Positions 1 to 8,755 are shown, counted from the stretch's first letter. The stretch: 64,000 bases of DNA from Actinorhabdospora filicis (GCF_030269765.1 NZ_BSTX01000001.1:1-64000), one strand, 5' to 3'. A program made the numbers and translations. The notes: generated by a model from the sequence alone, not told the origin.

Positions 1-360
1 ACCACACACCAACCGGGAAACCCGGCCGACATGCCAGTGTGCAAGAGCCCTGCACAAACTGACCAAAAACACCCTGTTGAGTTCTCAAACAACACACCCA
101 CACCAAGAACCAAGTCACTCTGGACCAGATCCCGACTGGCGGGTATATTCACTTTGTCTATCTTGTCTCGCTTTGTTCTCGCTCTTGCTCCGAGAACCTT
201 ACCAGACCCGTTTTCCGGCCCGTTTCGCACCCCCGCCGCTTCCGGCGGTTCTTCGAACCGTTCCGCCCCACGCTTACGCTCTCCAGTCCCTGGTTCGTGT
301 CGAACCGGACCTGGAGCGCACAAGGACTCATCTACTGAGTCGATCCAGGGGGGTTGACCG
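1..360 (-). promoter_or_regulatory. Leader region of an rRNA operon transcribed leftward
   Basis: Read on the minus strand, positions 90-72 carry the motif TTTGAGAACTCAACAGGG, which is typical of actinobacterial pre-rRNA leaders just upstream of 16S rRNA. The stretch is gene-free and has an AT-richer block (about 100-200) unlike the coding DNA around it. A hairpin GACTCA-tagaT-type arm pair lies at 325-341, and a possible TAAGGT -10 hexamer lies at 196-201. The 16S gene itself would begin beyond base 1 and is not visible, so the assignment rests on the leader motif and on tyrS lying upstream of it. Confidence 0.6.
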
Positions 361-479
361 TAGCAGACCCACTAAGGTGGTCCTGACACTCGGTCGGGCG
401 GTCTGCGGGCCGTTCCACGTCCCTGCGGCCTCTCGGCTTCGCTGGTCCGTTTCTGTCCGGTGCCCCGCTGACTCGATAA

Positions 480-508
480 ACATTACCCGGCGTTCCAGAG
501 AGCGTCAA
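480..508 (-). promoter_or_regulatory. Strong sigma-70-type promoter, probably rrn P1
   Basis: On the minus strand TTGACG (508-503) is separated by exactly 17 bp from TAATGT (485-480), close to the vegetative consensus. It lies between the tyrS stop codon and the rRNA leader and points at the leader, so it is the best candidate for an upstream rRNA promoter. Further weaker promoters may follow in the 480-200 interval, as rrn operons often have several. Confidence 0.6.
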
Positions 509-584
509 ACCGGGGGTCGGTTGTTCCGCGTCACCCCCGTCGCCGGGGGCTTCCGGCCGTCCCCCGGGACGACGTTCTACCTGG

Positions 585-1844
585 TCACTGTACCTCGTCC
601 GGCACTTCGACGCCGGCGATCGTGCGCTTGCCCCGGCGCAGGACGGCGTACTTCCCGTGCAGCAGCGCGCCCGGCGACAGGGTCGCCTCGGCGTCGGTCA
701 CGCGCTCGTTGTTGAGGTACGCGCCGCCCTCGGCGATCGCGCGGCGGGCGTCCGAGACGCTCTTGGCGAGCCCGGTGTCCTTCAGCAGAGCGGTGATCGG
801 CGCTTCGGCGGCGGCCGTCACGAGTCCCGCCTCGGCGAGCGCCGCGCGCAGGGTCGCCTTGTTGAGGCCGGTGAGTTCGGCACGGCCGAAGAGGGCCTGT
901 GCGGCGGCGATGGCCTGGGCGGTGTTGTCGGCGCCGTGGACGAGGGTGGTGAGCTCCTCGGCGAGCGCGCGCTGGGCGGCGCGGGCGGCGGGGCGTTCGG
1001 CGGTCTCCTTTTCGAGGGCCTCGATCTCGGCGTGGCTCTTGAAGGAGAAGCGGCGCAGGTACATGCCGATGAGGTCGTCTTCGGTGTTGAACCAGTACTG
1101 GTAGAAGGCGTAGGGGCTGGTGAGCTCGGGGTCGAGCCAGGTGGCGCCGCCTTCGGACTTGCCGATCTTGGTGCCGTCGGCGCGGGTGACGAGGGGGGTG
1201 GAGAAGGCGTGGGCGTGGCCTCCTCCGCGGCGGCGGATGTAGTCGACGCCGGCGGTGATGTTGCCCCACTGGTCGGAGCCGCCGAACTGGAGTGTGCAGG
1301 CGTGCCTTTGGCCGAGTTCGTAGAAGTCGTTGGCCTGGAGGAGCTGGTAGGCGAACTCGGTGAAGGAGATGCCGCTCTCCAGGCGGGCCTTGACGACGTC
1401 GCGGGCGAGCATGCGGTTGACGGGGAAGTGCTTGCCGACGTCGCGGAGGAAGTCGATGGCGGAGGTCTGGGCGGTCCAGTCGAGGTTGCTGACGACGGTG
1501 GCGGCGTTGTCGCCTTCGTAGGTGACGAAGGGCGCGACCTGGGCGCGGATCTTCTCGGTCCATCCGGCGACGGTCTCGGGCGCGTTGAGGGTGCGCTCGG
1601 TGGTCTCGCGGGGGTCGCCGATCTGGCCGGTGGCGCCGCCGACGAGGAGGATGGGCCGGTGTCCGGCGAGCTGGAGCCTGCGCGCGGTGATGACCTGGGT
1701 GAGGTGCCCGACGTGGAGGCTCGGCGCGGTGGGGTCGAAGCCGACATAGAAGGTGACGGTTCCCTCGAAGTGCTCGTGGAGGGCCTCGGGGTCGGTCGAG
1801 TCGTGGATCAGTCCGCGCCAGCGCAGGTCGTCAAGGATGTTCAC
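585..1844 (-). CDS. tyrS: Tyrosyl-tRNA synthetase
   Basis: Charges tRNA-Tyr with tyrosine in the cytoplasm. The 419-residue length is normal for bacterial TyrRS. The N-terminal Rossmann domain shows the class I HIGH-type motif as HVGH (about residue 45, in PSLHVGHLT) and the KMSKS-type loop as KIGKS (about residue 225). The C-terminal S4-like RNA-binding domain (about 350-419) ends the protein. The start is GTG, chosen because it gives a 4-nt GTGA overlap with the stop of the upstream DUF6624-Mpg gene, so translation is probably coupled. The same tyrS-mpg neighbourhood is known in mycobacteria. Downstream lies an rRNA operon leader with its own promoter. Confidence 0.97.
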   Translation of the reverse strand: MNILDDLRWRGLIHDSTDPEALHEHFEGTVTFYVGFDPTAPSLHVGHLTQVITARRLQLAGHRPILLVGGATGQIGDPRETTERTLNAPETVAGWTEKIRAQVAPFVTYEGDNAATVVSNLDWTAQTSAIDFLRDVGKHFPVNRMLARDVVKARLESGISFTEFAYQLLQANDFYELGQRHACTLQFGGSDQWGNITAGVDYIRRRGGGHAHAFSTPLVTRADGTKIGKSEGGATWLDPELTSPYAFYQYWFNTEDDLIGMYLRRFSFKSHAEIEALEKETAERPAARAAQRALAEELTTLVHGADNTAQAIAAAQALFGRAELTGLNKATLRAALAEAGLVTAAAEAPITALLKDTGLAKSVSDARRAIAEGGAYLNNERVTDAEATLSPGALLHGKYAVLRRGKRTIAGVEVPDEVQ

Positions 1845-3019
1845 GCCGTTGATTCTGGCCTATGGCGTGGGGTGGCGCGCGAACGGTTTCTGGGCGTGTG
1901 CGCCCGGTATGGGCTGACGGTGGGTTCGCCGGGGATCCAGAAGCGCCAGGGTGTGGCGGCGGCGGTGCCGGAGATGCCGGTGCGGGGGCCGTTGGCGAGC
2001 GCGGTGGGCGGGGTGGCGGGGTCGCGGAGGTGGACGGGTCCGGTGCCGTCGAGGGCGGGTGTGCCGGTGTCGGCGCCGGTGATGTCGAGGGCGCGGGCGA
2101 GGCGGGCGGGTCCGCGGGCGAGGTCGCGGTCGGTGGAGCGGGGGCGGCGGGCGCGGGCGGTGTCGATGCCGTCGATGACCTCTCCGGCGCGGAGGAGGAC
2201 GCCGGAGGCGTGTCCGGTGGGGCGGGCGGTGATGTTGAGGCACCAGTGGACGCCGTAGGTGAAGTACACGTAGGTGTGTCCGGAGGGCCCGAACATGGGG
2301 GCGGTGCGGGGTGTGGGTCCGCGGTGGGTGTGTGAGCCGGGGTCTTCGCCGACTCCGGCGTAGGCCTCGACTTCGGTGAGGCGGATGGTGACGCCGTTGG
2401 CGGTGACGGTGCAGCCGAGGAGCATGGCGGCGGCGATGGTGGTGTGCTCGTCGAGGGTTTCGGCGATGGGCGGGGTGTTCCATCCGGCGCCGCGGGCCCA
2501 GTAGCGGGCGTGGGCGCGGTGGGTGTGGAGGTCGGCGGGTGGTGGTCCGGCGTCGAGGGTCTCCACGAGTGGGGGGAGGCCGATTTCGGCGCGCAGGCGG
2601 TGGACGTTTTCGGGGTCGGCGATGGTCCAGGGGGCCATGACGCCGTCGTCGGTCCAGTCGAGCTGGGTGCCGTAGGTCTGGGGTCGTCGTTCGAAGAATT
2701 GGACGCGGTCGTGTGTGTAGGCACGTTGCCGCGGGGTGAGGTCGGCTTCGGCGAGGACGCGGTGCTGGAGGGCGGGTGCGCCGATGGCGTGCTGGGTGAT
2801 GAGCCAGGCGGCCTCGGCGCCGTCGGTTCCGGCGAGTTCGGGTCCGGGCCAGCCGTGGGCGTCCATGATGGCGGTGAGTTCGCGGGCGTTGCGGTCGTGG
2901 ACGGCGGCCATGTCGGGGTGGTAGCCGTCGTAGAGCTCGCCGGTGGCGGCCAAGTGGTCGCGGACGCGCAGGTCCTCGGCGGCCATGGTGAGCAGGCGGT
3001 CGCGCAGGTCCGGATTCAC
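1841..3019 (-). CDS. DUF6624 domain fused to 3-methyladenine DNA glycosylase (Mpg/AAG family)
   Basis: The 392-residue frame joins two unlike domains. Residues about 1-150 resemble DUF6624 (motifs HGWPG, AAWLITQHA, QTYGTQ, GLPPL). Residues about 170-380 are an alkylpurine (Mpg) glycosylase, which removes alkylated purines: LTEVEAYAG with the catalytic Glu, APMFGPSGHTYVYFTYG, LLRAGEV and [11 protein letters not shown] are recognisable family blocks. Ordinary bacterial Mpg proteins are about 200 residues and stand alone. The start is GTG with GGAG just upstream. An internal GTG at 2566 could give a free glycosylase but has no ribosome-binding site. The gene overlaps tyrS by 4 nt. It is divergent from the esterase gene at 3053. 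The function of the DUF6624 part is unknown. Confidence 0.85.
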   Translation of the reverse strand: MNPDLRDRLLTMAAEDLRVRDHLAATGELYDGYHPDMAAVHDRNARELTAIMDAHGWPGPELAGTDGAEAAWLITQHAIGAPALQHRVLAEADLTPRQRAYTHDRVQFFERRPQTYGTQLDWTDDGVMAPWTIADPENVHRLRAEIGLPPLVETLDAGPPPADLHTHRAHARYWARGAGWNTPPIAETLDEHTTIAAAMLLGCTVTANGVTIRLTEVEAYAGVGEDPGSHTHRGPTPRTAPMFGPSGHTYVYFTYGVHWCLNITARPTGHASGVLLRAGEVIDGIDTARARRPRSTDRDLARGPARLARALDITGADTGTPALDGTGPVHLRDPATPPTALANGPRTGISGTAAATPWRFWIPGEPTVSPYRAHTPRNRSRATPRHRPESTA

Positions 3020-3052
3020 GTCTCCAGTGTGCCGGGTGGAATGATCGCGGCC

Positions 3053-3967
3053 ATGTCGCATGCTTTCGCCGATGACGCCCTGGCCGCCTTCGTCGCCGAG
3101 GCGGGTGCGCAGGGCGGGCCGACGTTCCGGGAGCGGGGCGCGGCCGATGTGCGCGCGGGTGCCGCCGCGGTGGTCCGTCCGCGTGAGCCGGAGTTGTTCG
3201 AGGTGCGCGACGTGGACGCCGGGGGTGTGGCGGCGCGGCTGTACCGGCCGTCCGCCGGCGCGTCGCGGGTGCTGGTGTACCTGCACGGCGGGATGTGGTC
3301 GATCGGTTCGCTGGAGACGCACGACCGGGCGTGCCGGGCGCTGGCGCGGGACGCAGGGGTGTCGGTGCTGGCGGTGGACTACCGGCTGGCGCCGGAGCAT
3401 CCGTTCCCGGCGGCGGTGGAGGACGCGGTGGCGGTGTTCGGGTGGGCGACGCGGCTGGACGCGCGTCCGGGTATCGGCGGGGACAGCGCGGGTGGGCACC
3501 TGGCGGCGCTGGCGTCGATCGTGCTGCGGGACGGGGGTGGTCCGCTGCCGTCGGCGCTGGTGATGGCCTATCCGAACACCGACCTGACCTTCTCGCGGCC
3601 GAGTACCCGGGAGAAGGCCGAGGGCTGGGGCCTGACGACCGACGCGGTGATGTGGGGCGCCGAGCAGTGGGTGCCGGACCCGGCGACGCGCGCCGACCCG
3701 CGGGTCAGCCCGCTGTTCGCCGGGCTCGCGGGCCTGCCGCCGGCGGTGGTGGTGACCGCCGAGCACGATCCGCTGCGCGACGAGGGCGAGGAGTTCGCCG
3801 CGCGGCTGGGCGAGGCGGGCGTCCCGGTGGTCCTGCGCCGTGAGGAGGGCATGATCCACGGGTTCCTGACGCTGCACGGGGTCTCCCCCGCCGTGGAGTC
3901 CGCCACGGCGCGGTTCGCCGCCGACGTGGCCCGGGTCTTCGGGAACTCCGACACACTGGCGGTATGA
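3053..3967 (+). CDS. Alpha/beta hydrolase, hormone-sensitive-lipase (HSL) type esterase
   Basis: A 304-residue carboxylesterase-type hydrolase of unknown substrate. The oxyanion-hole motif appears as HGGMW (canonical HGGG), the nucleophile elbow as GDSAGG, the acid as EHDPLRDEG and the catalytic His as HGF near the C terminus. The block DYRLAPEHPFPAAVED is typical of the HSL family. The start ATG at 3053 is chosen over ATG 3041 because the GGTGGA element directly abuts the latter. The stop overlaps the next start (ATGA), so it forms a two-gene operon with the NUDIX hydrolase. No signal peptide is seen. Confidence 0.88.
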   Translation: MSHAFADDALAAFVAEAGAQGGPTFRERGAADVRAGAAAVVRPREPELFEVRDVDAGGVAARLYRPSAGASRVLVYLHGGMWSIGSLETHDRACRALARDAGVSVLAVDYRLAPEHPFPAAVEDAVAVFGWATRLDARPGIGGDSAGGHLAALASIVLRDGGGPLPSALVMAYPNTDLTFSRPSTREKAEGWGLTTDAVMWGAEQWVPDPATRADPRVSPLFAGLAGLPPAVVVTAEHDPLRDEGEEFAARLGEAGVPVVLRREEGMIHGFLTLHGVSPAVESATARFAADVARVFGNSDTLAV

Positions 3968-4392
3968 GAAGCGCCGGAATCCTGCTGCACCGGCGGGGCG
4001 AGGTCCTGCTGGCGCACATGGGCGGTCCCTTCTGGGCCCGCAAGGACGCCGGTGCGTGGACGATCCCGAAGGGCGAGCTCGCCGGGGGCGAGGAGCCGTG
4101 GGACGCCGCGCGCCGGGAGTGGGTGGAGGAGCTGGGCGTGCCGGTCCCGGAGGGGCCGGTGCGGGACCTGGGCGAGGTGACGCAGAAGGCGGGCAAGGTG
4201 GTGCGCGCCTTCGCGATCGAGGGTGAGCTGGATCCGTCGTCGATCACGCCGGGGACCTTCGCGATGGTGTGGCCGCCGGGTTCGGGTGTGGAGCGGGAGT
4301 TCCCGGAGGTGGACCGGGTGGCGTGGTTCTCGCCGGAGGAGGCCGCGGCGCGGATGGTGGCGGCACAGCGGGAGTTCCTGGCGCGGTTGTGA
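3964..4392 (+). CDS. NUDIX hydrolase
   Basis: A 142-residue phosphohydrolase for a nucleoside-diphosphate-linked substrate that cannot be named from sequence. The NUDIX box is complete: GELAGGE, then seven residues, then REWVEELGV. Upstream WTIPKGE is typical of the family. It overlaps the esterase by 4 nt (ATGA), so the two are probably translated together. It ends 2 nt from the convergent M20 peptidase gene, leaving no room for a terminator between them. Confidence 0.9.
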   Translation: MRSAGILLHRRGEVLLAHMGGPFWARKDAGAWTIPKGELAGGEEPWDAARREWVEELGVPVPEGPVRDLGEVTQKAGKVVRAFAIEGELDPSSITPGTFAMVWPPGSGVEREFPEVDRVAWFSPEEAAARMVAAQREFLARL

Positions 4393-4394
4393 GC

Positions 4395-5513
4395 TCACCC
4401 GGCGGCGCGGGCGGCGAGCCAGCCGGCCATGGCGCGCACGCCCGTCCCGATGGCGGTCTCGTCGGGGTCGAAGGCGGTGTCGTGGGGGAAGCCGGTGACC
4501 AGTGGCGCGCCGGGACGGCGGACGCCGAGGTAGCTGTAGGTGCCGGGGACGCGGCGCAGGAACAGGGCGAAGTCCTCGCCGCTGAAGGGGGTCGCGGCGT
4601 GTGCGACGCCGACGGGGACGCCGGTGGCGCGCAGGTGCCGGGCGAGGGCGAGGGCGTCGGGTTCGGGGCAGACGAGGGCGGGGAAGGGCTCGGCGGTGAA
4701 GACGACGCCGGTGTCGTCGGCGAGGGCGGTGACGTCTGCGCGGACGGTTTCGGCGCGGTCCTCGGGCCAGGTGCGCCAGGCGGCGTGGACGGTGTCGCCC
4801 ACGGCGGAGGCGCGCATGTAGACGAAGGTGGACAGGCGTCCGCCGGGTGTCGTGAGGTCGGTGATGAGGCCTTCGAGTTCGCCGGGGGACCGCGGTGGTG
4901 TGACGGTGCCGAGTTCGGCGATGTCGGTGGCGAGCTGCGCGGCGTCCCCGGGTGAGGCGGTGGTGATGACGCAGGTGTCGAGGCCGGGGAGGCCGTTGCC
5001 GGGGGTGACGGTGATCGTCCCGGCGGGCATGGGGCCGCAGTGGAGGGCGTGGATCTCGTCGACGCCGTCCAGGGCGTCCTCGGCGAGCATGGCGCGGGCG
5101 CCGGTGAGGTCCTCCTCGGCGGGCTGGAAGAGGAAGACGTGGCGCCCGGCGAGGCGGTCGCGGAGTCCGGCGAGGACTTCGGCGACGCCTACGCCGACGG
5201 TGGTATGCACGTCGTGGCCGCACAGGTGCGCGGGTTCGGTGCCGCCGCCGGACTGGGCGTGCGGGGGGACGGCGTCCATGTCGGCGCGGTAGGCGATGGT
5301 CCGGCCGGGCCGGGCGCCTTCGAGGACGGCGATGACGCCGTGCCCGCCGACGCCGGTGGTGACGGCGAGCCCGGCGGCGCGCATCCGGGCGGCGACGAGC
5401 GCGGCGGTGCGCGCCTCGTGCCCGGCGAGTTCGGGGTGGGCGTGGATGTCGCGGCGCAGGGCGATGAGGGATGCGTCGAGGCTGGCGGCGGCGGTGTCGA
5501 TGTCGTGCTGCAC
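4395..5513 (-). CDS. M20 family amidohydrolase (AmhX/hippurate-hydrolase-like)
   Basis: A 372-residue zinc-dependent amidohydrolase that would remove an acyl group from an amino acid or peptide. Recognisable blocks are RRDIHAHPELAGHE at the N terminus, RADMDAVP, the metal-binding CGHDVHT, QPAEED with the catalytic Glu, and a C-terminal PFSGEDFA. Start GTG at 5513 is preferred because GGAGGA lies 7 nt upstream; an in-frame TTG 10 codons earlier lacks this. The acyl substrate is unknown. It runs convergently against the NUDIX gene. Confidence 0.87.
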   Translation of the reverse strand: MQHDIDTAAASLDASLIALRRDIHAHPELAGHEARTAALVAARMRAAGLAVTTGVGGHGVIAVLEGARPGRTIAYRADMDAVPPHAQSGGGTEPAHLCGHDVHTTVGVGVAEVLAGLRDRLAGRHVFLFQPAEEDLTGARAMLAEDALDGVDEIHALHCGPMPAGTITVTPGNGLPGLDTCVITTASPGDAAQLATDIAELGTVTPPRSPGELEGLITDLTTPGGRLSTFVYMRASAVGDTVHAAWRTWPEDRAETVRADVTALADDTGVVFTAEPFPALVCPEPDALALARHLRATGVPVGVAHAATPFSGEDFALFLRRVPGTYSYLGVRRPGAPLVTGFPHDTAFDPDETAIGTGVRAMAGWLAARAAG

Positions 5514-5726
5514 GGGTGGTCCTCCTGGCTGCTGGGAAGGCAAGTGTGCGGCCGTGGAGGGGCGGGTGCAGTGGGGCGGGGGGCCGTTCGGGGGTGGGGG
5601 TAGGCCGTGTTTTCAGGTGGCCGTGCCGGACCCGATGGCGCTCGTCCCGGCGGCCCTCGCCACGGGGCGTAGGCTCAAGATGCCGTCGGGTGACGGTGAA
5701 ACCGAACCGCCGGGAAGGCGGTCGTC

Positions 5727-6143
5727 ATGTCCGTTCAAGACGCTCTCGGGCGCATTCTGGTCGCCGGTGACTCCCCTGCTCCCCCCAGGCTCGTGCTCAC
5801 TCCACTTCGGACGACGTCGGCCACCGACGGGGTCTGGTGGCCGCGGTCCTTCGACGCGCTGGCGGAGCTGCCGGGGCTGGTGGTCTTCGTGCGGGGGCGG
5901 ATGGGGCCGGTGACGACGGTGATGCTGAGCCGGTCGGTGTGGGTGGGGGACTTCCGGCGGCTGGTGGTCGGTGGGCTGCCGGTGCGGGTGGGGTGGTTCG
6001 CCTCGCTCGACGCGTCGCTGGCGATCGTGACCACCGACCGGGGTGGGCAGCTGGACCTGCTGGTGATCCCGCCGGAGGCGGAGGGCGCCGGTGATGAGGT
6101 CCCGATCGGTGTATGGGACGGCGAAGGCGGGCATCTGGCGTAG
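5727..6143 (+). CDS. DUF5994 family protein
   Basis: A 138-residue soluble protein matching the actinobacterial DUF5994 family, whose function is not known. The block DGVWWPRS near residue 34, followed by LVVGGLPVRVGWF and a C-terminal LLVIPPEAE, is typical. A GGAAGG element 8-9 nt before ATG supports the start. It lies upstream of the desaturase with a 61-nt gap containing a TAGGCT sequence that could be a -10 element for the desaturase. There is no visible catalytic motif or membrane segment. Confidence 0.7.
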   Translation: MSVQDALGRILVAGDSPAPPRLVLTPLRTTSATDGVWWPRSFDALAELPGLVVFVRGRMGPVTTVMLSRSVWVGDFRRLVVGGLPVRVGWFASLDASLAIVTTDRGGQLDLLVIPPEAEGAGDEVPIGVWDGEGGHLA

Positions 6144-6204
6144 GCTGGGCACATAAGGTCACCCCGGACCCCGGTGGCGCAACCCCCTCCCGAAGGGCCG
6201 GTTC

Positions 6205-7260
6205 GTGACCCCCGAGATCACCCTCTCCCCCATCGCCACCGTCGACGACCATGGGTACGCCGAGCTGCGCGCGCGGGTGCGCGAGCTCGGGTTGCTGCGG
6301 CGGCGTCCGTTCTATTACTTCGCACTCATCGCCGTGATCGTCGGTTCGCTCGCCGGTGGGGTGGCGCTGATGGCCGTGATCGGGGACTCGTGGTGGCAGC
6401 TGGCGCTGGCGCCGCTCTTCGCGGTGGTCTTCGCGCAGCTGGGGTTCCTGGGGCACGACGCGGGGCACCGGCAGGTCTTCGCGGGCAGGCGGGCCAATGA
6501 CGCCGCGGGGCTGCTGTTCGGCAATCTGGGCATCGGGCTGGCCTACGGGTGGTGGATCGACAAGCACCGCAGGCACCACGCCGACCCCAATGACGTGGAG
6601 CGGGACCCGGACGTGTCGGGCGAGTCGATCGCGTTCACCGCCGCGCAGGCGAGGGCGCGGGGACGGGCCGGGCGGCTGCTGGCGCGCTACCAGGCCTGGG
6701 CGTTCTTCCCGATGCTGCTGCTGGAGGGCCTCGCGCTGCACGTCGCCGGAGTCAAGGCGGTCTTCGGGCCGGGCTACCGCAGGCGGTGGCTGGAGATCGC
6801 GCTGCTGGCCGCGCACGTCGTCATCGCCGTGCTGGTGTTGCTGGCGGTGATGTCGCCGCTGAAGGCGCTGGCGTTCGTGGCGGTGCAGCAGGGCCTGTTC
6901 GGGGTGTACCTGGGGTGCGCGTTCGCGCCGGGGCACAAGGGGATGCCGATGACCGGGCGCGGCCAGAAGCTCGGTTTCCTGCCGCGCCAGGTGCTCACCA
7001 CCCGCAATGTCACCGGCAGCCGGTTCAACGAGGTGCTGCTGGGGGGCCTGAACTTCCAGATCGAGCACCACCTGTTCCCGAACATGCCGCGGGTGGCGCT
7101 GCGGCACGCGCGGCCGCTGGTGCGCCGGCATCTGGACGAGCGGGGACTGCCGTACCACGAGACGAGCCTGTTCGGCTGCTACCGGCTGGCGCTGGGGCAC
7201 CTGGACCGTGTGGGGCGTCGGGCCACCGGAGCTCCCGGTGAGTCTCGACCCGTCAGGTGA
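6205..7260 (+). CDS. Membrane fatty acid desaturase (acyl-lipid/acyl-CoA type)
   Basis: Introduces a double bond into a membrane fatty-acyl chain using a di-iron centre. All three histidine boxes are present in order: HDAGH (about residue 77), HRRHH (about 121) and QIEHH (about 288). Hydrophobic pairs at about 36-78 and 200-250 form the membrane hairpins. Its 351 residues are normal for the family. The GTG start has a weak upstream GGG. The last 23 nt overlap the following GAF-ANTAR gene, so that regulator is probably made only when the desaturase is translated. The double-bond position and the electron donor are unknown. Confidence 0.9.
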   Translation: MTPEITLSPIATVDDHGYAELRARVRELGLLRRRPFYYFALIAVIVGSLAGGVALMAVIGDSWWQLALAPLFAVVFAQLGFLGHDAGHRQVFAGRRANDAAGLLFGNLGIGLAYGWWIDKHRRHHADPNDVERDPDVSGESIAFTAAQARARGRAGRLLARYQAWAFFPMLLLEGLALHVAGVKAVFGPGYRRRWLEIALLAAHVVIAVLVLLAVMSPLKALAFVAVQQGLFGVYLGCAFAPGHKGMPMTGRGQKLGFLPRQVLTTRNVTGSRFNEVLLGGLNFQIEHHLFPNMPRVALRHARPLVRRHLDERGLPYHETSLFGCYRLALGHLDRVGRRATGAPGESRPVR

Positions 7261-7954
7261 GGGAATTGCGGCCGAGGGAGTGTGGGCGCGCATCGCGCAC
7301 CTGGCCGAGGGACGCCCCTTCACGATGGCGCTGGTGTGCCGGGCGGCGCTGGGCGCCGTCGGCGTCGACGGCGCCGCGGTCACCGTGGCCGCCGGGACCG
7401 ACGCCCGTGACGTGCTCCACGCCAGTGACACCGTGGCCGCCGAGCTGGAGGAATGGCAGATCACCTACGGCGAGGGACCGGGCGTCGACGCCCTGGAGGG
7501 CGGCGGGTCCACACTGGTCGCCGATCTCGGCGAGCACCATTGCGCGCTGCGGTGGCCGGTGTTCACTCCGGCGGCGCTGGGCAGTGGCGCCAAGGCGCTG
7601 TTCGCGCTGCCGTTGCAGGTGGGGGTGATCCGGCTGGGCGTCCTGGATCTGTACCGGGCCGAGGCCGGTGGGCTGGGCGCGCGGCTGGCGGAGGCCCTCG
7701 ACTACGCCGACGCGGCCACGGCGCTGCTGCTCGACGGTGTCGACGCCACCCACCCCGACTCCGACCCGCACCAGGCGCACGTCCACCAGGCGACGGGGAT
7801 GGTCGTGGTCCAGCTGGGCGTCGGCGCGGCCGCCGCCTACGCGGCCCTGCGCGCGCACGCCTTCGCCCACGGACGCCACCTCGGTGAGGTCGCCGCAGAC
7901 GTGGTGGCCCGCAGGCTTCGTTTCGACGGCGATCAAGGGCATGATGGGCGGTGA
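7238..7954 (+). CDS. GAF-ANTAR regulatory protein 1
   Basis: A 238-residue sensor/RNA-binding regulator. Residues about 30-165 form a GAF domain (EWQITYGEGPGVDAL is a typical block). Residues about 175-230 form an ANTAR domain, the antiterminator fold that binds paired hexaloop RNA hairpins (HQATGMVVVQLGV, then AFAHGRHLGEVAADVV). GTG at 7238 is chosen because GGAG sits 6 nt upstream; this places the start inside the desaturase gene (23-nt overlap). The signal sensed and the RNA targets are unknown. I did not identify an ANTAR target hairpin pair nearby. Confidence 0.85.
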   Translation: MSLDPSGEGIAAEGVWARIAHLAEGRPFTMALVCRAALGAVGVDGAAVTVAAGTDARDVLHASDTVAAELEEWQITYGEGPGVDALEGGGSTLVADLGEHHCALRWPVFTPAALGSGAKALFALPLQVGVIRLGVLDLYRAEAGGLGARLAEALDYADAATALLLDGVDATHPDSDPHQAHVHQATGMVVVQLGVGAAAAYAALRAHAFAHGRHLGEVAADVVARRLRFDGDQGHDGR

Positions 7955-7988
7955 GGAGCTGGATGAGATGGTCCCGGACCACGGGTGA

Positions 7989-8696
7989 ATGCCGATGAAT
8001 CAGACGACGATCGCCGAGACTTTCGTGGAGTTCGCCGACACGCTGACCGCCGACTTCGACGTGGTGGACTTCCTCCATCAGGTCGCCGTGAAATGCGCCG
8101 ACGTGCTCGGCGTGGCCGCCGCCGGGCTGCTGCTGACCGACCAGCGGGGAGCACTGCGGGTCGTGGCGGCCTCCAGTGAGCGCACGCGGCTGCTGGAGCT
8201 GCTCCAGCTCCAGCACGACGAGGGCCCGTGCCCGGAGTCGTTCCACACCGGACGGCCCATCGCCGTCCCCGACCTCGCCGCCGAGACCGGCCGCTGGCCG
8301 CGGTTCGCCACGGCGGCCACCGCCGCCGGTTTCGCCTCGGTGGAGGCGCTGCCGATGCGGTTGCGGGACACCGTCATCGGCGCCCTGGGCCTGTTCGGCA
8401 CGCGCCCGGGTCCCCTCGATCCGGTGACGCTGCGGCTGGCCCGCGCGCTGGGGGACGTGGCCACGATCGGCATCGTGCAGGCCCGCACCATCCAGCGGCA
8501 GGAGGAGATCGCCGCGCAACTGCAGACCGCGCTGACCAGCCGGGTGGCCATCGAGCAGGCCAAGGGCGTCATCGCCGAACGTCACGACCTGGACATGGAC
8601 GGCAGCTTCGAGCTGCTGCGGCGGGCGGCGCGCTCGGCGAACCGGCGGCTGTCGGACCTGGCGCGCGACGTGGTCACCGGCGAGGCCACGGTCTGA
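7989..8696 (+). CDS. GAF-ANTAR regulatory protein 2
   Basis: A 235-residue protein with the same architecture as the preceding gene, 34 nt downstream, and better conserved. The GAF domain spans about 20-165 (QLQHDEGPCPESFHTG is a family hallmark). The ANTAR domain spans about 175-232 (SRVAIEQAKGVIAER, then AARSANRRLSDLARDVV). Either ATG 7989 or ATG 7995 may be the start. Two GAF-ANTAR genes in tandem suggest duplication or heteromeric action. It probably acts in the cytoplasm on transcription antitermination; the targets are unknown. Confidence 0.9.
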   Translation: MPMNQTTIAETFVEFADTLTADFDVVDFLHQVAVKCADVLGVAAAGLLLTDQRGALRVVAASSERTRLLELLQLQHDEGPCPESFHTGRPIAVPDLAAETGRWPRFATAATAAGFASVEALPMRLRDTVIGALGLFGTRPGPLDPVTLRLARALGDVATIGIVQARTIQRQEEIAAQLQTALTSRVAIEQAKGVIAERHDLDMDGSFELLRRAARSANRRLSDLARDVVTGEATV

Positions 8697-8755
8697 GCCG
8701 GTGACTCCGCCCACATCGCTTCGCGCGGCGGTGGCGCGGAGGTAGAACTGCCCGC

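Noticed and set aside
1841..2566. Stand-alone mpg starting at the internal GTG 2566
   Set aside because: No ribosome-binding site precedes it, and coding bias and DUF6624 similarity continue upstream in the same frame.
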